64,000 nucleotides of DNA from the NCBI GenBank assembly GCA_944325215.1, contig CALUZC010000004.1, positions 1-64,000 of the forward strand, given 5' to 3'. Below, piece by piece: positions 7,639 to 17,020 of the stretch. The notes under the pieces were generated by a model, which searched no databases, was not told the DNA's origin, and saw nothing but the letters and a program-made list of their open reading frames with translations. Numbering within the stretch: position 1 is the first letter of the stretch; every line of letters starts with the position of its first letter. The stretch is from an uncultured Mucispirillum sp. (GTDB lineage Bacteria > Chrysiogenota > Deferribacteres > Deferribacterales > Mucispirillaceae). The position numbers and the translations under genes were made by a program.

Positions 7639-9444
7639 ATGGAAAAAACATTTTTAGATTACTACAGGGCAAATTTACATTATATAAGAAGTTCAGCAAA
7701 GGATTTTGCAGCAGAATTTCCAAAGATTGCTTCACGGTTAGAAATATCAGCATTTGATTGTGAAGACCCTTATATTGAAAGACTTCTTGAAGGAACAGCA
7801 TTTTTAGCAGCTAAGGTTGATGAGCGTATTAGTCGTGGTTTTCCTAGAATGCTTGAGTCAGTTGTATCTGCTATTTCTCCAAAAAGTCTTTTTCCTAACC
7901 CATCTTTTGGTGTTGTTGACTGTAATTTTGATAGTGGTAAGTTTTTATCATCAGGCATAGAAATTAAAAGTAATGAAATTATGGAAGTTGATGTTGCATT
8001 TACCAGCACAAAATGTAAATTTTCTCCATGCTGGAGTGTAAATTTTGCACCTATTAAAATTAAAGATGTAAAATATATTACCAATGAAATATCTTCATAT
8101 ACACAGAATTTAGGTTTTACTGCAGGGGTAGAATTAGAGATTAGTGTTATTAATGCAGATGCGTTAAATATGATAGATGTTGATTATATAGATTTATATA
8201 TAAATATGACGGATAGTAATGCTTCAATGTTACTTTGGCAGTTAATGTGTGATATGGAGAGCATAGTATTAAAGACTGATAACCAAACTATTGAAATAAA
8301 AGATTTTAAAGTTGATTTGCCAGCTTTTTATAATAATGATAGTTTACTATATTCAGCACAAGTGCAGTTTACTGGATTAAATGCACTGCAAAACTTTTTT
8401 ATATATCCTGATATGTTTAAATTTGTAAGAATATATGGGGTAAAAAAATTATTTAAACAAGCATCAGGAAGTAATGGGAAACTTATTTTTGCCTTTAAAA
8501 AAAGACGTAATGAGTTACAAACTGTAATTAGTAATGACAGTGTAATGATAAACTGCCTGCCTGTAATTAATATATTTAAGATGAAGTCAAGTAGAGGATA
8601 TACTAATGATTACTATGAGTATCATATAGTTCCAAATAATGTGGCTGCAAATGATTATGAAGTATATAATATAGAAAGTATAAATTTTTATGATAATATA
8701 AATAATCTACTACTTACTGCAAAGCCATTTTACTATACAGATGTTGAAGTTCAGTTTAATAATAATTATGATTATTTTGCAATCCACAGGCGTCCTAGAA
8801 GTGATGGTCTTTATGCTAATAGAAGCAGTTATAAAGGATATGAAGTATTTACATCTATATCAGGTGAAAAATGGCAGGAAGTGCGAGATGAGATAGTTCA
8901 GTATTCTGCAGACTTAATATGCACCAATAGAGATTTACCACTTTATATTAAAGCTAATACAAAGGTATTATTTGCTGCAAGTCAAGTAGAAAGTGGAGTG
9001 TTTATAAATGCACCTACAAAACCTTTAGACCCACTTATAAGCAGTGGTCGACGGGAAGACTGGGAAAAAATAAACCATATTATGTTAAACCTTTCGAATA
9101 TACTTTGGAAGCCTGGAGAAGTTCCAGTAAAAATAATAAAAAATATTATTAAAAGCTATTCTTTATTATCAAAAGATGATACAGAGCGTATACTTTCAAG
9201 TATTATATCTCTTGAATCAGAACCTATGGTATTTAGATATGTTCATGGAAACAGTAATATTTTTTATGAACAGGGCTGGAGAATTAATATGGTAATAGCA
9301 GAAAGTAAAATAAACGATATAGGTTTTTTTACGTTTGCATGTGTATTATGGCAGTTTTTTCAAAGCTATGTGCCGATTAATTCACATATAGAATTTAATG
9401 TATACTCAGAATCATATGGGTTATTAAAGCAATGGATAATATAA
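7639..9444 (+). CDS. tssF: T6SS baseplate protein TssF (VasA/ImpG)
   Basis: A 601-residue TssF-family protein that, with TssG, TssE and TssK, makes the baseplate wedge. The N-terminus is typical (FLDYYRANLHYIRSSAKDFAAEFPKIASRL, then DPYIERLLEGTAFLAAKVDERI). The C-terminal half carries FVRIYGVKKLFKQ and the conserved IHRRPRSDGLYANRSSYKG region. It overlaps tssG by 13 bases, pointing to translational coupling. Length matches the family. Confidence 0.95.
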   Translation: MEKTFLDYYRANLHYIRSSAKDFAAEFPKIASRLEISAFDCEDPYIERLLEGTAFLAAKVDERISRGFPRMLESVVSAISPKSLFPNPSFGVVDCNFDSGKFLSSGIEIKSNEIMEVDVAFTSTKCKFSPCWSVNFAPIKIKDVKYITNEISSYTQNLGFTAGVELEISVINADALNMIDVDYIDLYINMTDSNASMLLWQLMCDMESIVLKTDNQTIEIKDFKVDLPAFYNNDSLLYSAQVQFTGLNALQNFFIYPDMFKFVRIYGVKKLFKQASGSNGKLIFAFKKRRNELQTVISNDSVMINCLPVINIFKMKSSRGYTNDYYEYHIVPNNVAANDYEVYNIESINFYDNINNLLLTAKPFYYTDVEVQFNNNYDYFAIHRRPRSDGLYANRSSYKGYEVFTSISGEKWQEVRDEIVQYSADLICTNRDLPLYIKANTKVLFAASQVESGVFINAPTKPLDPLISSGRREDWEKINHIMLNLSNILWKPGEVPVKIIKNIIKSYSLLSKDDTERILSSIISLESEPMVFRYVHGNSNIFYEQGWRINMVIAESKINDIGFFTFACVLWQFFQSYVPINSHIEFNVYSESYGLLKQWII

Positions 9445-10487
9445 AATCGCTTGTAAAACATGCAAGAAAATTAGCCAGTAACAAAAGCAGTATGCCAAAT
9501 TTTTATGAATACGTTAGGCGTATAGAATGTATACATAAAAATTTAGAGCGAGTTGGAAATGCAGTAGATATTAATAGTGAGGCTGTTCGTTTTGCACAAG
9601 TGCCGCATTTACATTTTCCAGCAAGTGATATTGAAAGTGTATCTGTTCTAGCAAAATCTCATGAACAAGTGCTGATAAACCAGTATTTTTTTGGTTTGCT
9701 TGGTGCAAATGGACCAATGCCACTTGAGTTTACAAGTTATGTAATAAACCGTTCTAATAATTATTATGATAAAACTACACAAAAATTTTTAGATATAATA
9801 AACAATAGAATGCTGACTTTATATTATAAAGCATGGGCTTATAATGAACAGGCAGTTGACTATGATAGAGAAAACGGTTTAATAAGTAAAATAATTGGTG
9901 CATTAACAGGCAGTGTTAGTGATATATATTATGATAAAAACGATATAGTAAGTGAAAACTTTGAAAAATCCTACTCCAGGTTTTTATCAACACCAATTAG
10001 AAGTAAAGATGGGCTTGAAAAAATATTAAAAGCATATTTTCATATTCCAGTTCGAGTAATACCTAATATTGAAACAAAACACAGTATACCAAAAAAATAT
10101 TACTGTAAATTAGGTAATAAAGAAACATGTGTTTTAGGACGTAATATTCAAATTGGAAAAAATTATTTAAGTAATAGTAAAAAAATACGTATAGAATTTG
10201 AAGTGGAAAGTTTTAGGCAGTGCCAAAAATTATTGCCAGGAACAAGCGAATATGAAAAAATAACATATATTTTAAATACATATTTAAATGCCCCTATGGA
10301 ATATACAATAAAATATATAATAAAGAAAGATACAACACAGCAAAGTATTTTATCAGGAACAAATGCACTTGGTATGGGTATTGTGCTTAAAAACAATAAA
10401 GAAAAACCATATGATATTGTAATAATGGTAAATGGATACAGCAGAAGTGTTAATCAGCATAAAAATTCGTATAATAAGGAGCTATAA
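9432..10487 (+). CDS. tssG: T6SS baseplate protein TssG (VasB/ImpH)
   Basis: A 351-residue TssG-family protein and baseplate wedge component that pairs with TssF. Signatures include FYEYVRRIECIH near the N-terminus, FAQVPHLHFPASDIESV and the FFGLLGANGPMPLEFTSYV motif that defines the family. Its start lies inside the end of tssF. Its stop overlaps the clpV start (TAATG), so the three genes are tightly coupled. Confidence 0.95.
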   Translation: MDNIKSLVKHARKLASNKSSMPNFYEYVRRIECIHKNLERVGNAVDINSEAVRFAQVPHLHFPASDIESVSVLAKSHEQVLINQYFFGLLGANGPMPLEFTSYVINRSNNYYDKTTQKFLDIINNRMLTLYYKAWAYNEQAVDYDRENGLISKIIGALTGSVSDIYYDKNDIVSENFEKSYSRFLSTPIRSKDGLEKILKAYFHIPVRVIPNIETKHSIPKKYYCKLGNKETCVLGRNIQIGKNYLSNSKKIRIEFEVESFRQCQKLLPGTSEYEKITYILNTYLNAPMEYTIKYIIKKDTTQQSILSGTNALGMGIVLKNNKEKPYDIVIMVNGYSRSVNQHKNSYNKEL

Positions 10488-13138
10488 TGAGCAAGCTAAA
10501 AAGAATACATCTTTTTTCAAGATTAAATCAGACAGCATATAAGGCAATGGAAAGTGCCACTGTTTTATGTAAAACAAGGGGAAATCCTTATGTGGAACTT
10601 GTTCATTTAGTAAATCAGATTATTATGTCTGAAAATACAGATTTTCATAAAATAATAGAATTTTTCCAGTTAGATAGTGCAAAATTATCAAAAGATTTAG
10701 TAAAAAGTCTTGATGAGCTGCCACGTGGGGCTTCAAGTATATCTGATTTTTCTTCATCAATTGAAATAGCAGTTAAAGAAGCATGGATGATAGCATCATT
10801 AGTATTTGGTAAAGAAAGAATAAGAACTGGCCATTTAATGACTGCATTAAAACAAACACCAGAATTATCAAACAAATTAAATGATATTAGTGTAGAGTTT
10901 ATAAAAATAAATGGTGATATTTTACAAACAAAATTTGATGAAATAGTAAAAGATAGTATAGAGTATTCAGAAGGTGGTGCAAATGTAAGTGCATCAACAG
11001 GTCAGAGTCAGCAGTTAATGACTAATGCAGGAGCAGGAACATCAGAAGCACTGCAGTTATACACTGTAGATATGGTAGAGCAGGCACGAACAGGAAAAAT
11101 TGATGAAATAGTTGGTAGAGATAAAGAGATTAGAAAATTAATAGATATATTAATGCGCAGGCGTCAAAATAACCCTATTTTAACAGGTGAGGCTGGTGTT
11201 GGTAAAACAGCAGCTGTGGAAGGGTTTGCCTGCAGGCTTGCAAAAGGTGATGTGCCTGACTGTTTAAAGGGTACGGTTTTAAGAAGTCTTGATATGGGGC
11301 TTTTACAGGCTGGAGCCAGTATGAAAGGCGAGTTTGAAAACAGACTTAAGCAAATAATAGAGGAAGTTCAAAACTCTGATGTGCCAATAATATTATTTAT
11401 AGATGAAGCACACACATTAATTGGTGCAGGTGGGACAGCAGGTCAAAATGATGCAGCAAACTTATTAAAACCAGCACTGGCAAGGGGAAAATTAAGGTGT
11501 ATTGCAGCAACAACATGGCAGGAATATATAAAATATTTTGAAAAAGATCCAGCACTTTCAAGAAGGTTTCAAAATATATTAATAGAAGAACCAGATGACG
11601 ATAACTGTATTCGTATGATGAGAAAATTAAGCCATTCTTTAGAAGAATACCATAATGTTACCATAAGTGATGAAGCTTTATCAGCAGCTGTAAAGCTTTC
11701 ACGTAGATATATACCTGCAAGGCAGCTTCCAGATAAGGCAGTAAGTGTACTTGATACAGCATGTGCAAGGGTTGCATTAAGCCAGTCCACAGAGCCAGAA
11801 TCATTAGAATACATAAGGCGTAAAATTGAAGCATTAGAACTGGAAATAGAAATATTGCACAGGGAAGAAAATGAGGGAGCAGACCATAAGGATAAGCTGC
11901 AGGAAGTAAATAAAGAACTTGAAAAACTGCAAAATGAGCAGAAAGAAATTAGTAAAAAATATGAAGAAGAAATAGAGCTTGCAAAAAAATATAAGGAAAC
12001 AAAAGCAAAAATATTAGAAGAAAAAGATGAGAAAGTGCTGTCTAATTTAAGGCAGGATATTCAGTCTATTTATAAAGACTTAATAACAGTGCAGGGTGAA
12101 ACACCACTTGTGCTGCCATTAGTTGATGAGCAGGCTGTAAGCACAATTATATCTGAATGGACAGGGATACCACTGGGTAGAATGGTGAAAAATGAAATAA
12201 ATTCTGTGCTTAACTTAGCTGATGAAATGAATAAACGCGTTATTGGGCAGGAACATAGTATAGAGCTGATTGCAAAACGTATTATTACAGCAAAGGCAAA
12301 TTTAGCAGATCCAGAAAAACCACAGGCTGTTTTAATGCTTGCTGGTCCTTCTGGTGTTGGTAAAACAGAGACAGCTTTAACAATAGCAGAGCTTGTATAC
12401 GGCAGCCAGCAAAATATTATAACTATTAATATGAGTGAATTTCAAGAAGCACATACTGTATCCACATTAAAGGGAGCACCTCCGGGATATGTAGGATATG
12501 GGGAAGGTGGTGTATTAACAGAAGCAGTGCGTAAAAAACCATATAGTGTAATCCTGCTTGATGAAGTTGAAAAAGCTCACAAAGATGTCCATGAAATATT
12601 TTTTCAAGTATTTGATAAAGGAAGAATGGAAGATGGAGCAGGAAGATTAGTAAATTTTAAAAATACAATAATTATATTAACTACAAATGCAGGCGATGAT
12701 GAAATTATGGAATTATGTAGTGACGAAGAGAATTATCCTACAGCAGAACTGCTTGAAAAAGCAGTGCGTCCAGCTTTAATGGACGTTTTCCCTGCAGCAT
12801 TATTAGGCAGGCTTTCTGTTATTCCATACTATCCACTTTCTAAAAAAGCACTGCATAATATTATTGATTTAAAATTAAATAAAGTTGCAAAAAGAATAAA
12901 AGATAATTATAATGCAGAAATGGTTTATGACCAGTCATTACGAGATGAAATTGTATCAAGATGTGATAATGTAGCATCAGGTGCAAGGCTGATAGATGCT
13001 GTAATAAGTAACGATTTATTACCAGATATTAGTGCAGAGTTTTTAAAGATGACAATGAATGGAAAAACGATGGATAAAATTGAAGTATCTGTAAAAGATG
13101 GCAATTTTAAGTATAACTATACATTAAAGGAGAATTAA
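10487..13138 (+). CDS. clpV: T6SS sheath-recycling AAA+ ATPase ClpV (TssH)
   Basis: An 883-residue Clp/Hsp100 ATPase that disassembles contracted TssB/TssC sheath. Domains in order: Clp_N repeats (residues about 10-160), AAA-1 with Walker A GEAGVGKT near residue 235 and Walker B IILFIDEAH, a coiled middle domain (about 435-545), AAA-2 with Walker A GPSGVGKT near residue 622 and Walker B VILLDEVEKAH, and a ClpB D2-small domain. Placement after tssG and before PAAR/vgrG separates it from housekeeping ClpB. It has an AAGGAG Shine-Dalgarno sequence. Confidence 0.97.
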   Translation: MSKLKRIHLFSRLNQTAYKAMESATVLCKTRGNPYVELVHLVNQIIMSENTDFHKIIEFFQLDSAKLSKDLVKSLDELPRGASSISDFSSSIEIAVKEAWMIASLVFGKERIRTGHLMTALKQTPELSNKLNDISVEFIKINGDILQTKFDEIVKDSIEYSEGGANVSASTGQSQQLMTNAGAGTSEALQLYTVDMVEQARTGKIDEIVGRDKEIRKLIDILMRRRQNNPILTGEAGVGKTAAVEGFACRLAKGDVPDCLKGTVLRSLDMGLLQAGASMKGEFENRLKQIIEEVQNSDVPIILFIDEAHTLIGAGGTAGQNDAANLLKPALARGKLRCIAATTWQEYIKYFEKDPALSRRFQNILIEEPDDDNCIRMMRKLSHSLEEYHNVTISDEALSAAVKLSRRYIPARQLPDKAVSVLDTACARVALSQSTEPESLEYIRRKIEALELEIEILHREENEGADHKDKLQEVNKELEKLQNEQKEISKKYEEEIELAKKYKETKAKILEEKDEKVLSNLRQDIQSIYKDLITVQGETPLVLPLVDEQAVSTIISEWTGIPLGRMVKNEINSVLNLADEMNKRVIGQEHSIELIAKRIITAKANLADPEKPQAVLMLAGPSGVGKTETALTIAELVYGSQQNIITINMSEFQEAHTVSTLKGAPPGYVGYGEGGVLTEAVRKKPYSVILLDEVEKAHKDVHEIFFQVFDKGRMEDGAGRLVNFKNTIIILTTNAGDDEIMELCSDEENYPTAELLEKAVRPALMDVFPAALLGRLSVIPYYPLSKKALHNIIDLKLNKVAKRIKDNYNAEMVYDQSLRDEIVSRCDNVASGARLIDAVISNDLLPDISAEFLKMTMNGKTMDKIEVSVKDGNFKYNYTLKEN

Positions 13139-13139
13139 T

Positions 13140-13427
13140 ATGCCTACTCCAGTAGCAACAATAGCAAATATGACAGCAACAGGTGATGTTATAACAGGTC
13201 CTGGTGCATTGACTACTATGGTAAAAGGTTTACCAGTTGCTTGTATTGGTGATGCAGTTGCAGGTCCATTATGCACAGGTGTAGTAAGCTCTACATTATC
13301 CCCAACAAATATTGCAAAGGGTAGACCAGTTGCAAGTCTTGGCTGCACAGTAACTGGTGTTTCGCCAGTTGGCGTGCCTGTGACTACTGCAATAGCAGTA
13401 TGCCCTAATGTAAATGAAATAGTATAA
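13140..13427 (+). CDS. T6SS PAAR-domain spike-tip protein
   Basis: A 95-residue PAAR protein. PAAR proteins form the sharp cone at the tip of the VgrG spike and bind a metal ion. Repeated units are visible: TGDVITGPGALTTMVKGLPVACIGD, then GPLCTGVVSS, then IAKGRPVASLGCTVTGVSPVG. It is a stand-alone PAAR with no toxin domain fused. It starts one base after the clpV stop and ends 12 bases before the vgrG ATG, so it probably caps that VgrG. Confidence 0.92.
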   Translation: MPTPVATIANMTATGDVITGPGALTTMVKGLPVACIGDAVAGPLCTGVVSSTLSPTNIAKGRPVASLGCTVTGVSPVGVPVTTAIAVCPNVNEIV

Positions 13428-13439
13428 AAGGTGTTTTTT

Positions 13440-16400
13440 ATGGGACAAATTAATATAGATTTCCAAAATAAAAATCAAATAAATGCAACATATACAAAGC
13501 TTACTTTAAATGAATATATATCTAAACCATTTAGTGCTGTTATAGAATGTAATATACCAAAGAAAGATACAGGCAGTTCAAATGAATTTATAAGCAACCC
13601 ATTAAGCTATATAAATGAGCATGTATATATAAAAGTTTCTCAAAAAAATAGCAATGGTATGATTTCATATAGATATATTTCTGGGAAAATAACTAATATT
13701 CTATACAAAGGAATATTCAAAAAAGATGATAAAAACAATTTATATGTTTATGAAATAACTGTTCAGCACCCTTTTGTTGAGCTTATGAAAAATAAAAAAA
13801 GTAAAAGTTATGTAAAGAAAAATGTAAAAGATATAATAAAAGAAATATTAGAAGAAAATAAAATAGGTAATTATGATTTAGGTAACATTGATGACAATGA
13901 GTTAATTAATCGTTCAGATAAAATATTAATTTATCAGCATAATGAAACAGATTATGAATTTTTAATGCGATTATTATTATTTTACGGTATAAATTACTAT
14001 TTCTATCATATTAATAAAAAGAATAAAGAGTCCACCGATACAGCTACACTTAAATTTATAAGAGGAGCTTTTTTTGATGAAAAGTTTATGGATAGTAATA
14101 GTGATAATAGATATATTAATAAACTTTATTTGAATTTAGATAAAAATGATATTTCAGCAGGTGTTTTTAACAATGTTATTATGAATTATAATAACAGTAT
14201 TAATTTGGAGAATAAAGGAAATATATCACTATATGGTTTTGAATATGGTAATAAAGCTGAAAGCATTACACAGCAAGGTCAAGATAAAGCTGATATTATG
14301 CAGAATATAAATGCCTCTTTATCATACAAAAACAATACTATTAAATTATCTTCAAATTATGTTTGTGTTGGTATTAACAGTAAAATCACTATTAAAGGCT
14401 ATCTGCCTGATGAAAGTATAGCCAAAGATATGTATTTAATAAAAAGCACTACTACGGTTTATAATAATAGTAGTAATGAAAAAGATACTATTGATATATT
14501 AGGTTTTTTTGCTGATAATACAAAACAAAATAGTGGAATGATAAGCGAAGATATAGAAAATACTGCTGCTTTATATTTTGATAACAAAATAATTAATAAA
14601 GAACCAGTTTATGCAGATGAAGTAGAAAAATCACATAGTAAACAAGGTATCGATTTATTTAAATATAAAATGGAACTTTTAGAAGCTACAGTGTGTGATA
14701 AAGACGGTAATACTGTTAAAGATGTTAATACTGATAAAGATCTTAGTGTTGATAAAGAAGATATAGCTATTCCAGAAATGTGTGATAAAGACAACCCTAC
14801 TCTGTTTTATGCTAAACTTGAAAATACAAATCAGGAAAATAATAATAATAAAACAACAGATAATGGACAAAGTAAAGTAATAGTGGTAAATATGGTTATG
14901 CCATATGGAGCAAATAATTATTACATATATAATTATCCAGAAATAGGCAGTAAAATATTAGTTTTCTATAATAATGAACAATATTATTTATTTGGATATG
15001 TTCCAAATGTAAGTTCTATAATGTCTAACCAAGGTCCTTTAGAGCATAGTTATTTATATGCAGGAACACCAGAGCGTAATTATATAAATATTGAACAAGC
15101 ATATTATAAACATATTAGAACATCTATATATAAGGGATCAATAGATAGTTTTATGAAGAAAGCATATAGTTTTATAAATATGAAATGTATTACAGAGTTT
15201 TATGAGGAAGAGACAAGTTTATATTCTGTTAATCAAAATCAAGAAACAATATCTGTAAAAATATGGTGTGCAAAACTAAAAGCAGAATATGACAAACAAA
15301 TTAAGAATAAAAATGATAAACAAGAGGAATTAAAGATACTTGCGAAAAATGAAAATAAAGATGATAAAAAAATTAAAGAATTAAATGAAGATATAAAAAA
15401 AATAGAAACATCAATAGAAACTATTGAGTCAGAAATTAAAGAGGCAGAAGAAAAAATTCTTGAAATTTTTGTAAAAACTAAAGAAGAAATTAATAATATG
15501 ATAAGCACGATGGAGCAGGATGAAGCAGCCAAGTACAAAGAAGAGCAAAACAAGAAAATAGATGAATATTTAAATAGTTATGATAGTGTTAATGTGCATT
15601 CTGGTATAGTAGATATAAATGGTAAAAGTTATGTAGATATTAAAGGTAATAACGGACTGTATTTATATTCAAATGCTAATGGTATGGAAATTTCAGGTGC
15701 AGATGGCTCTATTAATATAAAAGCAGAAAAATCTATAAAATTATCTGTAGGTTCACATTTTATAGAAATAGATGAAGATAGAATATCATTAGTAGCTCGT
15801 AAATGGATGCATGCAGATGGTCCAACAGATTCTTCAATTTCTTTAGAATCTATATCTGGAGTAGATATAAATGGTTTAAGTTGTTCTATGAATGGATTAT
15901 TTTCATCATCTATGAGCGATGCATATGGTGGTTCAATTGAAACAAGTATTGGTTCATCTAGCATACAAGGTTTTAGATCTGGAATATATACATTAGCAGG
16001 AGTTAAAGGATTGATGAAAACTATCAAGAATATGGGGAAATTAGCAAATCAACTAGGATCAATTTCAAAAAGTCCAGCTAATAGATATGTAAATTATATT
16101 TTAGATAGTGGATTGCAAGCTTTTAATTTCGGTCTAAAATGTTATGATGTCCATAAAAATAAGCCAAAAAGTGGATTAGACAAATTTGAAACAGCTATTG
16201 AAATCTTAGAATTAATATTTGATGTTATGGACAGGGTAGTCACTATTATGGAGTCGGAAGATCCATCATATATGCATGATAAAGCTAAAAAAGATAGTAG
16301 AGCATCTAAGAGAGATGCTACAAGGCTTTTTCTTATGACAACCAAAATTATAACTGCAACAACTTTATTTGGCTTATTATTAAAAAAATGTGGTATGGTG

Positions 16401-16547
16401 CAAGAAGGTAAGTTAGAAATAACAGGTAAAGACATAGATATAGAAGTTAAAAAACTTACAACTGTTACAGAAGAAACAAATCAGTATAATGGTCCTATGA
16501 CAACATTGACAACACTATTTAAAGAAAAAGCAAGACCAAATCCTTAA
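13440..16547 (+). CDS. vgrG: T6SS spike protein VgrG (TssI), enlarged
   Basis: A VgrG trimer subunit that forms the spike at the tip of the Hcp tube. I used the ATG at 13440, seven bases after AAGGTG, giving 1035 residues; a GTG nine bases upstream lacks support. Residues 1-350 are gp27-like (LLIYQHNETDYEFLMRLLLFYGINYYF). An OB-fold follows (MPYGANNYYIYNYPEIGSKILVFYNNEQYYLFGYV). The protein then carries a long charged coiled-coil stretch (about residues 610-710) before the beta-helix repeats (GNNGLYLYSNANGMEISGADGS). It ends with about 190 extra residues including a hydrophobic segment. Most VgrGs are 600-750 residues, so both the insert and the tail are unusual. Confidence 0.93.
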   Translation: MGQINIDFQNKNQINATYTKLTLNEYISKPFSAVIECNIPKKDTGSSNEFISNPLSYINEHVYIKVSQKNSNGMISYRYISGKITNILYKGIFKKDDKNNLYVYEITVQHPFVELMKNKKSKSYVKKNVKDIIKEILEENKIGNYDLGNIDDNELINRSDKILIYQHNETDYEFLMRLLLFYGINYYFYHINKKNKESTDTATLKFIRGAFFDEKFMDSNSDNRYINKLYLNLDKNDISAGVFNNVIMNYNNSINLENKGNISLYGFEYGNKAESITQQGQDKADIMQNINASLSYKNNTIKLSSNYVCVGINSKITIKGYLPDESIAKDMYLIKSTTTVYNNSSNEKDTIDILGFFADNTKQNSGMISEDIENTAALYFDNKIINKEPVYADEVEKSHSKQGIDLFKYKMELLEATVCDKDGNTVKDVNTDKDLSVDKEDIAIPEMCDKDNPTLFYAKLENTNQENNNNKTTDNGQSKVIVVNMVMPYGANNYYIYNYPEIGSKILVFYNNEQYYLFGYVPNVSSIMSNQGPLEHSYLYAGTPERNYINIEQAYYKHIRTSIYKGSIDSFMKKAYSFINMKCITEFYEEETSLYSVNQNQETISVKIWCAKLKAEYDKQIKNKNDKQEELKILAKNENKDDKKIKELNEDIKKIETSIETIESEIKEAEEKILEIFVKTKEEINNMISTMEQDEAAKYKEEQNKKIDEYLNSYDSVNVHSGIVDINGKSYVDIKGNNGLYLYSNANGMEISGADGSINIKAEKSIKLSVGSHFIEIDEDRISLVARKWMHADGPTDSSISLESISGVDINGLSCSMNGLFSSSMSDAYGGSIETSIGSSSIQGFRSGIYTLAGVKGLMKTIKNMGKLANQLGSISKSPANRYVNYILDSGLQAFNFGLKCYDVHKNKPKSGLDKFETAIEILELIFDVMDRVVTIMESEDPSYMHDKAKKDSRASKRDATRLFLMTTKIITATTLFGLLLKKCGMVQEGKLEITGKDIDIEVKKLTTVTEETNQYNGPMTTLTTLFKEKARPNP

Positions 16548-16608
16548 AGAAATTTTACTTGCTGATATTGATAGATGGTAAATTCAATAGAATATTTATG
16601 GAGAATTT

Positions 16609-17001
16609 ATGGAATTAACAAAAGAAGAAAAAGCAAAACTTTCAAAAGAAGTGACACCTTTAATAACAAGTGTAGCAACAGGAATGCTTGTTTCTATGGC
16701 GCTTTCTGCAGTTACGAAACTTTTAGCTACCAATGTTCATAAAAGTAATGTATTTGGCAATAAAGTTACCGTTCCAACAGAAGATAAAACTGTTTTGTCA
16801 AATAGAGAGACAAAAGGTGATAGTATAGATTCATCACTTTCTACAGATGAGGTATCTGCTCAGCAGGGAGAAATTAAAGCTGCTAAGCAGGAAGGAAAGG
16901 CAAGCACATCAGAAGCTACTGCCAGTGAAGCAGGGGCAACTGCATCACGGGCAAAAGGTGGTGCTAGTGATATTGAAACAAAAGCATTAAAAATAACATA
17001 G
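16609..17001 (+). CDS. Hypothetical T6SS-cluster protein (130 aa)
   Basis: A 130-residue protein not recognised by family. Residues about 15-42 are hydrophobic (SVATGMLVSMALSAVTKLLA), and the C-terminal half is low-complexity, rich in Ala, Ser, Thr, Glu and Lys, ending in GASDIETKALKIT. It follows vgrG by 61 bases and precedes another unknown gene by about 20 bases, so it is probably an adaptor, effector or membrane-associated partner carried with this VgrG. The hydrophobic segment plus an alternating-charge end resembles the plan of the VgrG C-terminus just upstream, which is only a weak hint. Confidence 0.65.
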   Translation: MELTKEEKAKLSKEVTPLITSVATGMLVSMALSAVTKLLATNVHKSNVFGNKVTVPTEDKTVLSNRETKGDSIDSSLSTDEVSAQQGEIKAAKQEGKASTSEATASEAGATASRAKGGASDIETKALKIT

Positions 17002-17020
17002 TATGAAAGGTAAGAATAAT

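Noticed and set aside
15239-15553. 104-codon open frame opposite vgrG
   Set aside because: It is the Ser/Phe/Leu-rich shadow of the coiled-coil insert on the other strand; the vgrG frame is continuous and well supported.
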